Of a DNA stretch of 64,000 nucleotides, positions 50,838 through 57,500 are shown piece by piece. This DNA comes from an uncultured Anaerolineaceae bacterium (GTDB taxonomy: Bacteria; Chloroflexota; Anaerolineae; Anaerolineales; Anaerolineaceae): assembly GCA_938020565.1 (NCBI GenBank), contig CALIHP010000024.1:3467-67466 (forward strand), read 5' to 3'. A model generated the notes under the pieces. It searched no databases. It was not told the DNA's origin and saw only the letters and a list, made by a program, of their open reading frames with translations. The translations under genes and the position numbers were made by a program. How positions within the stretch are numbered: position 1 is the stretch's first letter; the number at the start of each line of letters is the position of its first letter.

Positions 50838-51641
50838 TCAGGCAGCGGTTATGATCGTTCCGGCCCGCTCACCCGACAGGGCCCGTTCGATTGCCCCCGG
50901 CTTGTCCCCGGAAAAAATCAGGGCTTCTTTCACGGTTCCGCTGCGGAGAAAACCGGCGACAGCGTCGATTTTTGACTTCATGCCTCCGGTTACGTCGGGA
51001 TAAATCGATTCTTTTACATATTGTAATTCGTAATCCTGATTAAGCGGAAGGGAAATTTCGCGGATCGGTTTTTCCCGGATTGGAAAGTCTGAATATATTC
51101 CATCTTCGATTCCGGCCAGAAGGACGCGCGACGGTTCCTGGAGTCGTTCGAGTATCGCGCCGAAAAGGTCTTCTGTCGAAACGATCGTTCCGCCGCGGAC
51201 AGAATCGAAAGCTGTATCGCCGAAGACGAGCGGGATCAGCCCGTTGTCGAACGCGCGAATTAATGGCCCCAGATCCCATTCGACGATTCTCCCGTCGGTG
51301 CAGCGGATCCCGTCCATTGCGGTAAACGAGAGAACCGGGAGCCCAACCTCGCGCAGCGCGTCCAGGACGAGGCGGTTCAGCGCCGTCGCGTCTGAATGCA
51401 CCTCGGCGAAGCCGCGCCATTCTTCGACGCTGTGAACGCCGGATCGGGTCTGGTATTTTTTGGCTGGAATATGACCGAACGATCCGGAGCCATGACCGAG
51501 GATCAGCCGGCAGTCCGTTCCGGCGTTCCGGCGGCAGGCGGCGATTTCAAGCGCAATCCGGCTGAGCGTTTCACGGCGCAGCGTTTTCGCTTTCGCTTTC
51601 TCGGTAATCAGGGAGCCCCCCAGTTTCAGCAGCTGGATCAT
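50838..51641 (-). CDS. Isopentenyl phosphate kinase
   Basis: Amino-acid-kinase-fold enzyme that phosphorylates isopentenyl phosphate to IPP, the last step of the alternative mevalonate pathway. The N-terminus has LLKLGGSLIT, and the substrate loop LGHGSGSFGH contains the catalytic His. Later parts are VFGDTAFDSVRGGTIVSTED, a nucleotide-binding segment, and DVTGGMKSKIDAVAGFL. The length of 267 residues is normal. It overlaps the mevalonate kinase gene by 4 bases. The pair implies a route through phosphomevalonate decarboxylase, as described for archaea and some Chloroflexota; that decarboxylase is not in the window. Confidence 0.92.
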   Translation of the reverse strand: MIQLLKLGGSLITEKAKAKTLRRETLSRIALEIAACRRNAGTDCRLILGHGSGSFGHIPAKKYQTRSGVHSVEEWRGFAEVHSDATALNRLVLDALREVGLPVLSFTAMDGIRCTDGRIVEWDLGPLIRAFDNGLIPLVFGDTAFDSVRGGTIVSTEDLFGAILERLQEPSRVLLAGIEDGIYSDFPIREKPIREISLPLNQDYELQYVKESIYPDVTGGMKSKIDAVAGFLRSGTVKEALIFSGDKPGAIERALSGERAGTIITAA

Positions 51642-52561
51642 AGGCGGATGATGGCCCCTGCGCGCGTGAGCTCTTCGGCAATCGTTTTCTTTTCGGTGTC
51701 GTTACGCGCTAATACGACGAAATTGCCCCCGCGCCCCGCGCCGGTCAGTTTTGCGCCAATTGCTCCGGCGCCGCGCGCGATCGCGAGGAACCGGTCAAGT
51801 TCGGCGCAGGATACGTTCAGCTCCTGCAGGAGCCGCTGATTCTCGTTCATCAACGCTCCGATTTCGTCGATCCGATTCTTGCGGAGGGCGGCTGCGGCGC
51901 GTTTGGAGATTGATCCGATCGCGTCGATGATCGGTTTATTCCGCGGATAGTCCCGGCGAACGCCTGTAACGATGTCGATCGTACTGGCCTTAATCCCGGT
52001 ATCCGCGATCAGGATCGGCAACTGTCCGTTCGAGCGGATCGGGCGGACGGGCTGGCCGCGGGTAAAGAAAATCGACTGCTCATAGGCGATCACCGTATTG
52101 TCGATCCCGGAGGGCATGCCATGATAGATCTTTTCAATTTCGAACGCGATCGCCGATACCTCCGCCTCGTCCGGCGACAGTCCGAATCTCCGCGCAAAGG
52201 CGCGGATGACCGCGACGGAAACCGCCGCGCCGGAGCCTAATCCGGCCGCGACCGGAATTGAAGACTCGATTTCAAGCCGTCCGTTCCGTGGGAGGCTTTT
52301 CCCGAACCGCAGGCAGAGCAGTTCTAAAAGCTTTCGCTGCGGATGCGTTTCCGGGAGCGCGTCCGGCGGCGCGTCCAAGCCGATCGATCTGGAAACGATC
52401 CGGAACCCGGGGTTTTCAGGACCGTCGATCAGCGCGGCGAACGCGCGCAGCGCGGGAAGCGGGATCGCGATTCCAGGCTGCCCATAGACGACGGCATGTT
52501 CCCCGAAGAGAATCGTTTTTGCCGGCGCGGAGGCGAATTGGGTAAGGCGGTTTTTATCCAT
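51638..52561 (-). CDS. Mevalonate kinase (GHMP family)
   Basis: Phosphorylates mevalonate. GHMP features are SAPAKTILFGEHAVVYGQPG at the N-terminus, the ATP loop PVAAGLGSGAAVSVAVIRAF, SGIDNTVIAYEQ, and the C-terminal GAKLTGAGRGGNFVVLA. ATG 52561 is preferred over the upstream in-frame ATG at 52582 because it starts right before the fold. It overlaps the prenyltransferase stop by 8 bases, and the kinase pair overlaps by 4 bases. About 307 residues, normal. Confidence 0.92.
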   Translation of the reverse strand: MDKNRLTQFASAPAKTILFGEHAVVYGQPGIAIPLPALRAFAALIDGPENPGFRIVSRSIGLDAPPDALPETHPQRKLLELLCLRFGKSLPRNGRLEIESSIPVAAGLGSGAAVSVAVIRAFARRFGLSPDEAEVSAIAFEIEKIYHGMPSGIDNTVIAYEQSIFFTRGQPVRPIRSNGQLPILIADTGIKASTIDIVTGVRRDYPRNKPIIDAIGSISKRAAAALRKNRIDEIGALMNENQRLLQELNVSCAELDRFLAIARGAGAIGAKLTGAGRGGNFVVLARNDTEKKTIAEELTRAGAIIRL

Positions 52562-53432
52562 GAAAATACAGCGCGTAAACAACGATTGCGGCGTAGATCA
52601 GGAGCGTCGCCTGAAACGGACGGTCGGAAAGCAGGATTTCTTCCGGAGCGTCGCCTTCGTTCTCCTGATAGATCAGGTACTGATAGCGGAAGATCCCGTA
52701 GACGACGACTGGAATCGTCAGCATCATCAGGTTGTTCCCGGGGAGCGTCGGGCCTGAGAACGTGTACAGCGAATAGGACAGGATCGTAATCGACGAAACG
52801 ATCGTGATCAGCTGATCCAGCAGGGTAACGCTGTACCGCGAGAGCGCAGGACGGACGACGTCCTTCTCGATATCCGTCCGGATCATCTCGCTCCGGCGTT
52901 TCCCGAACCCCAGGAAAAGAGCAATCATGAACGTCATCAGGTAAAGCCAGGGTGAGAAAACCTTAACGCTGATCAGCGATAATCCGGCGATCACGCGCAG
53001 GATAAATAAACAGCCGATCAGGATGACATCGACGATGACCTCATTCTTGAGAAATTTCGTGTAGATGACGTTGATCGTGATAATTGCCAGTTCGGCTTGG
53101 AAAAAGCCGAGCGAGAGCTGGAATCCGAGGCAGAGCGAGACTGCCGTCAGCGCGAGGGCAAGGATAATGGCGTTGACGGGCGGAACCTCGCCGTTAGCGA
53201 GCGGCCGGTTTTTCTTTTTCGGGTGCGCCCGGTCGGCTTCAAGATCGTTCAGGTCGTTGAAGATGTACGTTGCTGCGTACAGCGCGCAGAGCAAGGCGAA
53301 GCCGGCGAGCGTTTTCAGGAAAGAACTCTTCAGGCGAAGTTGTCCGTCGAAGACGAGGGGAATGAAGATGAAAACGTTCTTTGCCCATTGTTTCGGACGA
53401 ATCAATTTCAGATATGGTTTAATAACCGTCAT
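52554..53432 (-). CDS. UbiA-family prenyltransferase (decaprenyl-phosphate phosphoribosyltransferase-like)
   Basis: Polytopic membrane enzyme of 292 residues with about eight or nine helices. The first Asp-rich motif is FNDLNDLEADRAHPKKKNRP, and the N-terminus LIRPKQWAKNVFIFIPLVF closely resembles the DPPR synthase group (Rv3806c-like), which transfers phosphoribose to polyprenyl phosphate. Another UbiA substrate remains possible. It is the first gene of the isoprenoid operon, so its lipid substrate would derive from the products of the two kinases. The ATG lies 6 bases after a -10 element with no Shine-Dalgarno, so it is probably leaderless. Confidence 0.85.
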   Translation of the reverse strand: MTVIKPYLKLIRPKQWAKNVFIFIPLVFDGQLRLKSSFLKTLAGFALLCALYAATYIFNDLNDLEADRAHPKKKNRPLANGEVPPVNAIILALALTAVSLCLGFQLSLGFFQAELAIITINVIYTKFLKNEVIVDVILIGCLFILRVIAGLSLISVKVFSPWLYLMTFMIALFLGFGKRRSEMIRTDIEKDVVRPALSRYSVTLLDQLITIVSSITILSYSLYTFSGPTLPGNNLMMLTIPVVVYGIFRYQYLIYQENEGDAPEEILLSDRPFQATLLIYAAIVVYALYFHG

Positions 53433-53437
53433 ATCCA

Positions 53438-53447
53438 GATTATAATC
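53438..53447. promoter_or_regulatory. Palindromic bidirectional -10 element between the UbiA-like gene and tlyA
   Basis: GATTATAATC is a perfect palindrome giving TATAAT on both strands (plus 53441-53446, minus 53444-53439). On the minus strand it ends 6 bases before the ATG of the prenyltransferase (leaderless). On the plus strand it would start tlyA transcription near 53453. Confidence 0.7.
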
Positions 53448-53506
53448 GTTTGAGCCGATGCGGCTTGAAATCGGCCGAAATAAGACTTATCAGGACTGGA
53501 TACGAT

Positions 53507-54313
53507 ATGGAAAAGAAGCGCCTGGATTTAATTCTGGTTGAACGCGGGTTGGCGGAGAGCCGTACCGCCGCGCAGAAGATCATCATGGCCGGGGAAGTCC
53601 GCGTCAATGGGAACATGATCATTAAGCCGTCGGTTCCGGTAACTGAAACCGATGAAGTCACGGTCGACCGCGGGCCGCGGTTCGTATCGCGCGGCGGAGA
53701 AAAAATAGCGGGGGCGTTGGAAGCGTTCCAGCTGGACGATTTAAGCGGGCTGACCTGCGTCGACGTCGGTTCGTCTACCGGCGGGTTTACCGACTGCCTG
53801 CTGCAGCATGGCGCGGCGAAGGTTTATGCGATTGACGTTGGTTATGGACTGCTGCATTGGAAGCTTCGGCAGGACGATCGGGTCGTCGTGATGGAGAAGA
53901 CGAACGCGCGCGAGGTTAAGGGGTTTCCGGAGCCGGTCCAGCTGGCGGTTGTCGACGCGTCGTTTATTTCTTTGAAGATCATGCTGCCCGTGATTCGGGA
54001 GTGGTTCGGGGATGGAGACGGAATGGTTTTAGCGCTGATCAAGCCGCAGTTCGAAGCCGGACGGGAAGAGGCGGCGCGTGGGGCGGGGGTTATTCGCGAT
54101 CCGGCGGTTCATCGGCGCGTTCTCGACGAGATTCTGGCGTTCGCGACGGAGAGCGGCTGGGGCGTAGGCGGATTGGTCCGTTCGCCGCTGAAGGGACCGA
54201 AGGGAAATACGGAATTTTTCATGCGGCTGACGACGAAAGCGCGGGCGGTTGACAGGGGGAGGCTGATTCGCGAGGCGATGCGCAGGTACTGGGAGGCGGA
54301 TTCAGGATTCTGA
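53507..54313 (+). CDS. tlyA: TlyA-family rRNA methyltransferase
   Basis: 2'-O-methyltransferase related to TlyA (16S C1409 / 23S C1920). An S4 RNA-binding domain at 1-60 (RLDLILVERGLAESRTAAQK, AGEVRVNG) is followed by an FtsJ-type SAM domain (VDVGSSTGGFTDCLLQHGA, YAIDVGYGLLHWKLRQDDR, IKPQFEAGREEA). ATG 53507 begins the S4 domain; the frame is open to 53450 with a poor-quality extension. The older name hemolysin A is historical. Its 3' end overlaps the convergent TrpR-like gene by 12 bases. Confidence 0.93.
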   Translation: MEKKRLDLILVERGLAESRTAAQKIIMAGEVRVNGNMIIKPSVPVTETDEVTVDRGPRFVSRGGEKIAGALEAFQLDDLSGLTCVDVGSSTGGFTDCLLQHGAAKVYAIDVGYGLLHWKLRQDDRVVVMEKTNAREVKGFPEPVQLAVVDASFISLKIMLPVIREWFGDGDGMVLALIKPQFEAGREEAARGAGVIRDPAVHRRVLDEILAFATESGWGVGGLVRSPLKGPKGNTEFFMRLTTKARAVDRGRLIREAMRRYWEADSGF

Positions 54314-54604
54314 CGCTTCGGCTCGGTCGAAAACGACCTGATACCCTTTCGCGCCGTACATGAGCGAACGGTTTACGCGGGCGATCGTCGCGGTCGACGC
54401 GCCGGTCTGCTGAACGATTTCGTTAAATTTTTTGCCTTCCGCGAGCAGCTTCGCGACTTCGAACCGCTGCGCAATGGATTGCAGCTCTTTACGCGTACAG
54501 AGATCATCAAAAAAGCGTAAACATTCCTCCCGGTCTTTCAGCGACAGAATTGCGTCGCAAAGATTGTTGATCGCATCAGATTGATCATGCATAGGCTTGT
54601 TCAT
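54302..54604 (-). CDS. TrpR/YerC/YecD-family DNA-binding protein
   Basis: A 100-residue all-helical protein. The N-terminal helix pair (LCDAILSLKDREECLRFFDD) and the helix-turn-helix at about 55-85 (KKFNEIVQQTGASTATIARV) match the YerC/YecD group of Trp-repressor-like proteins. Targets are unknown. GAAGGA precedes the ATG. It follows the amino-acid transporter ATPase gene by 20 bases and is likely co-transcribed with it, so it may regulate that operon (inference). The 3' end overlaps tlyA. Confidence 0.92.
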   Translation of the reverse strand: MNKPMHDQSDAINNLCDAILSLKDREECLRFFDDLCTRKELQSIAQRFEVAKLLAEGKKFNEIVQQTGASTATIARVNRSLMYGAKGYQVVFDRAEASES

Positions 54605-54624
54605 TGTTCCTTCGCCTGAATCTC

Positions 54625-55386
54625 TCAGCGCTGCAATTTCTGCAGGAACGCTTTGGTTCGTTCGTTATTCGGGTTGGCGATCAGGTCCGCCATTCCCTCT
54701 TCAATTATAACGCCTCCATCCATAAAAACGACGCGGTCGGAAACGACCTTCGCGAATTCGATTTCATGCGTCACGATCACCATCGTCATTTTTTCATCGG
54801 CAAGCGATCGAATGACTTTCAGGATTTCACCGGTCAGTTCAGGGTCCAGAGCGGAGGTGGGTTCGTCGAAAAAGAGGATCTCAGGATTCATTGCCAACGC
54901 CCGTGCGATTGAGACGCGCTGCTGCTGGCCGCCGGAGAGCTGGTAGGGGAACGCGTCTTTCTTATCGCTGAGCCCCATCTTGTTCAGCAACGCCATGGCT
55001 TCGGCTTCGGCGTCTTTTTTCGTCCGTCCCCCGACGCAGATCGGCGCGTCTGTGATATTGCGCAGAACGGTAAAATGCGGAAAGAGGTTGAAATTCTGGA
55101 AGACGAGGCCGAATTTTCGGCGGGAGCTCCGCAGCGCATCCTCACTTTCGTAAACCGTCTTCCCAGTGGGGTCGTTTTTCGCGATTACGCGCGAATCGTA
55201 TGCGATTTCGCCTGCGTTTAGGCGTTCCAGCAGTGTCGCGCAGCGCAGCAACGTCGATTTTCCCGATCCCGAGGGGCCGATGATTGAAACGACTTCGCCG
55301 CTTTCGACGGACAGGCTGATCCCGCGCAGCACGTCGGCGCAGGTATCAAAGGTTTTCCATGCGTTGGTGATTTGAAAGATGGGCAT
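54625..55386 (-). CDS. Polar amino-acid ABC transporter ATPase (GlnQ family)
   Basis: ATPase of a polar amino-acid importer, 253 residues. Walker A is GPSGSGKST, then FNLFPHFTVLRN, signature LSGGQQQRV, Walker B ILFFDEPTSALDPE and switch VTHEIEFAK. The permease (31 bases upstream) and binding protein are encoded just before it, and the TrpR-like gene just after. Confidence 0.95.
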   Translation of the reverse strand: MPIFQITNAWKTFDTCADVLRGISLSVESGEVVSIIGPSGSGKSTLLRCATLLERLNAGEIAYDSRVIAKNDPTGKTVYESEDALRSSRRKFGLVFQNFNLFPHFTVLRNITDAPICVGGRTKKDAEAEAMALLNKMGLSDKKDAFPYQLSGGQQQRVSIARALAMNPEILFFDEPTSALDPELTGEILKVIRSLADEKMTMVIVTHEIEFAKVVSDRVVFMDGGVIIEEGMADLIANPNNERTKAFLQKLQR

Positions 55387-55417
55387 GCGTCGGTCTTTCT
55401 GATTTTTCTTCCTGGCG

Positions 55418-56068
55418 CTATCGGATAAAATTCAGCTTCTTTTCAAGCCGTTCCATAACAGCCGCTACAATGAAATTGAAAACGTAGTAGAAAAGTCCGG
55501 CGATCGCGTAGGAAACCATGGTCTTTTCAGACGACGCGATTGCTTTCGCAACGGTGAACATTTCGCTGACCGCGATCGCGAACGCGATTGACGTATCTTT
55601 AATCAATGTGATAATTTCATTGGTAACGGAAGGCAGGATCGTTTTTACCACTTGAGGCAGAATGATCCGAATGAACGCCTGCGATTTCGTGTAGCCAAGA
55701 ATTTTCGCTGCTTCGTACTGACCCCGCGGAACCGCCTCAATCCCACCGCGATAAATTTCGGCAAAATAGGCGGCATAATTCATAACGAATGCGATAATGA
55801 CTGCCCAGAAGCGGTAATCCGGAGAAAGCCTGATCCGGAAGAGGTAATATGGGCTGAAATACACGACAAGCAGCTGAAGCATCAGGGGCGTTCCGCGCAT
55901 GACTGAGATATAGCCGCGCGTCAGCGAGCTCAGGACATGATTCTGACTCATCCGGACCAGCGCGACGCCGAGTCCTAACGGCAGGGAGAAGACCAGCGTC
56001 AGTGAAAAAATGAAGAACGACGTCGTCATTCCTTCGCTCAATTTCAGGATCATCAGTCCAAGGGTCAT
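55418..56068 (-). CDS. Polar amino-acid ABC transporter permease (HisM/GlnP family)
   Basis: A 216-residue membrane subunit with about five helices. Typical family features are the N-terminal GMTTSFFIFSLTLVFSLPLG, the segment GYISVMRGTPLMLQLLVVYF, and the ATPase-contact loop AKILGYTKSQAFIRIILPQ. Only one permease is encoded, so it should act as a homodimer. A perfect 10-bp hairpin lies between it and the binding-protein gene. Confidence 0.94.
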   Translation of the reverse strand: MTLGLMILKLSEGMTTSFFIFSLTLVFSLPLGLGVALVRMSQNHVLSSLTRGYISVMRGTPLMLQLLVVYFSPYYLFRIRLSPDYRFWAVIIAFVMNYAAYFAEIYRGGIEAVPRGQYEAAKILGYTKSQAFIRIILPQVVKTILPSVTNEIITLIKDTSIAFAIAVSEMFTVAKAIASSEKTMVSYAIAGLFYYVFNFIVAAVMERLEKKLNFIR

Positions 56069-56108
56069 TCGTTCGCTCCGCTCTCTGTTTGCTTGTTTCC
56101 TTCGTTTA

Positions 56109-56146
56109 GAGCGGCGGAACAGGATTTTTTCTCGGCTCCGCCGCTC
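56109..56146 (-). repeat. Perfect hairpin between the binding-protein and permease genes
   Basis: GAGCGGCGGA (56109-56118) and TCCGCCGCTC (56137-56146) form a 10-bp stem with an 18-base loop, 40 bases after the binding-protein stop. It has no U-run on the minus strand. It probably protects the upstream mRNA or partly attenuates the downstream genes. Confidence 0.7.
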
Positions 56147-56185
56147 CCCTCTCCTTGTGCTGTTAAGGGTCGGATTGAAGTCCGT

Positions 56186-56983
56186 TTACTCAGCGCTCTT
56201 TTCGCAGGCTGCCAGGGCGCAGGAATCGTAGCTGAAATACTTTTCCGAGAGTTTGGAGATGAACCCCTCCTTCGCCATCTCGTTTAAGGCTTCCTGGACC
56301 TTGTCGCGGAGCTCCTCGTTCCCAAGCTTGAAGCCAACTGCGTAGTCTTCTTTTTGAATGTATTCATCGAGGATTCGGTAGTCGTCGTCCTTTCCTTTGA
56401 TCTGGAAGAGAGCGACGTCGACGTCCATGACAATCGCGTCAACCGCGCCGGCCTCAAGGTCCATGAACGCCTGATTATAATCCGGAACGATCGTGAGGTC
56501 CTTGAATGAAGCGGTCAGCTCAGCGTTGGCTTCGTCTTCAAGTGCGGCCAGTCCGGCGGAGTCCGTTTGAACCGCGACGACTTTTCCGCTTAAATCTTTC
56601 AGATCGACAATTCCGGATTTGGCGGCGACTAAGACGATCTGGCCGGCTTCCTTATACGTTTCGGTCCAGGTATAATCGTCTTCACGGCCCTGGATCGTGA
56701 ACCCGTTCCAGATCAGATCGATCGTTCCCGAATCAAGCTCCATGTCTTTCGCGTCCCAGTCGATTGGCTGGTAGACGATTTCGAGGTCGAGCCGTTTCGC
56801 GACTTCGGCGGCGAGATCGAGGTCATACCCGGTAAACTCGCCGTCTTCCCCGACGTAGCCGTAGGGGGGAAAGTTCTGATCAAAGCCGACGACGAGCGTT
56901 TTTTCTCCATCGGCGAAAACCGCTGAAACGGAGACGATAGCCGCTAAGAGGGCGACGGCGAAAATAAGATAAGACTTTTTCAT
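56186..56983 (-). CDS. Polar amino-acid substrate-binding protein
   Basis: A 265-residue extracytoplasmic binding protein. The signal peptide (LIFAVALLAAIVSVSAVFA) has an AxA-type cleavage site and no lipobox. The mature domain begins TLVVGFDQNFPPYGYVGEDG and continues FTGYDLDLAAEVAKRL, IDLIWNGFTI and GKVVAVQTDSAG, diagnostic of SBP_bac_3 (amino-acid type). The binding residues do not permit a choice among Gln, Glu, Arg or Cys. It is the first gene of the operon, with a promoter at 57020-57047. Confidence 0.94.
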   Translation of the reverse strand: MKKSYLIFAVALLAAIVSVSAVFADGEKTLVVGFDQNFPPYGYVGEDGEFTGYDLDLAAEVAKRLDLEIVYQPIDWDAKDMELDSGTIDLIWNGFTIQGREDDYTWTETYKEAGQIVLVAAKSGIVDLKDLSGKVVAVQTDSAGLAALEDEANAELTASFKDLTIVPDYNQAFMDLEAGAVDAIVMDVDVALFQIKGKDDDYRILDEYIQKEDYAVGFKLGNEELRDKVQEALNEMAKEGFISKLSEKYFSYDSCALAACEKSAE

Positions 56984-57019
56984 GGGACTTTCTCCTTCTG
57001 GTTTCTAATTGATGGGTGT

Positions 57020-57047
57020 ATTTTAGCGCTTTACCACGATAACACAA
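57020..57047 (-). promoter_or_regulatory. Promoter of the amino-acid transporter operon
   Basis: Minus-strand TTGTGT (57047-57042), a 16-base spacer and TAAAAT (57025-57020), giving a leader of about 30 bases with a GAAGGAG Shine-Dalgarno. A hairpin ACCCTGC-CAAA-GCAGGGT at 57089-57106 lies further upstream and may be a regulatory site. Confidence 0.6.
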
Positions 57048-57164
57048 AGAAGCAAATTGAAACTTATGACATTTCTGAAAATTGTGTTACCCTGCCAAAG
57101 CAGGGTCGGACCCAGCCTGGCAAAACGCCGGGAATCTGGTCTGTAGACGGGGTTGGGAAAATAA

Positions 57165-57193
57165 TTGTAAACATCCTGAAACCATGGTATAAA
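57165..57193 (+). promoter_or_regulatory. Promoter of the 6S-like RNA
   Basis: TTGTAA (57165-57170), a 17-base spacer and TATAAA (57188-57193). The predicted start at about 57200-57201 coincides with the first base of the terminal stem of the RNA. Confidence 0.7.
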
Positions 57194-57200
57194 ATAATCA

Positions 57201-57378
57201 ACCCTGCAGCGTTCGGGATGCCGCGCTCCGTTTTGGGCCAACACTTTTTGAACGGGTTCCTTAATTTTCGAAATAATGCGATAGGCGACGGCCAAGGCTG
57301 CGTTTCGGAACAGGTCAACCCACCTGCTCAGGCAGGTTCAAAACCAGGCGGCGAGCGGCGCTGCGGGGCTTTTTTTTT
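57201..57378 (+). ncRNA. ssrS: Structured RNA of about 178 nt, candidate 6S RNA
   Basis: No protein is encoded in 56984-57500. The 5' end CCCTGCAGCG (57202-57211) pairs over ten bases with CGCTGCGGGG (57359-57368), directly followed by a T-run (57370-57378), so the ends of the RNA close on each other and terminate. Further inward, GTTTTG (57230-57235) pairs with CAAAAC (57339-57344), and GTTCC (57256-57260) with GGAAC (57307-57311), giving a rod with a large internal bubble. On the 3' side of the bubble is a small hairpin, ACCTGC-TCAG-GCAGGT (57322-57337). Length, closed ends, central bubble and 3'-bubble hairpin fit 6S RNA, which binds sigma-70 holoenzyme. The primary sequence was not compared with Rfam. 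Confidence 0.6.
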
Positions 57379-57433
57379 GAGAAATATGACGAAAGTCATA
57401 TGACGGATATCACTTACTTCCATGTTCTTTTCC

Positions 57434-57463
57434 TTGCAGAATTTGCGTATTCTCACGTATAAT
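57434..57463 (+). promoter_or_regulatory. Promoter of the UgpC-like gene
   Basis: TTGCAG (57434-57439), an 18-base spacer and TATAAT (57458-57463), about 38 bases before the ATG. Confidence 0.7.
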
Positions 57464-57500
57464 AAAGGCACGATATTCATTCAGAAAGTGAGGTTTTTGT

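Noticed and set aside
57023..57295. A 90-codon minus-strand frame in the gap before the UgpC-like gene
   Set aside because: The peptide has no recognisable domain or Shine-Dalgarno, and the DNA is better explained by the closed-end structured RNA and the promoter of the amino-acid operon.
57317..57350. A tRNA T-arm-like segment (GGTTCAAAACC)
   Set aside because: No D-arm, anticodon arm or acceptor stem can be found at the required distances; the segment belongs to the bubble hairpin and the distal stem of the 6S-like RNA.
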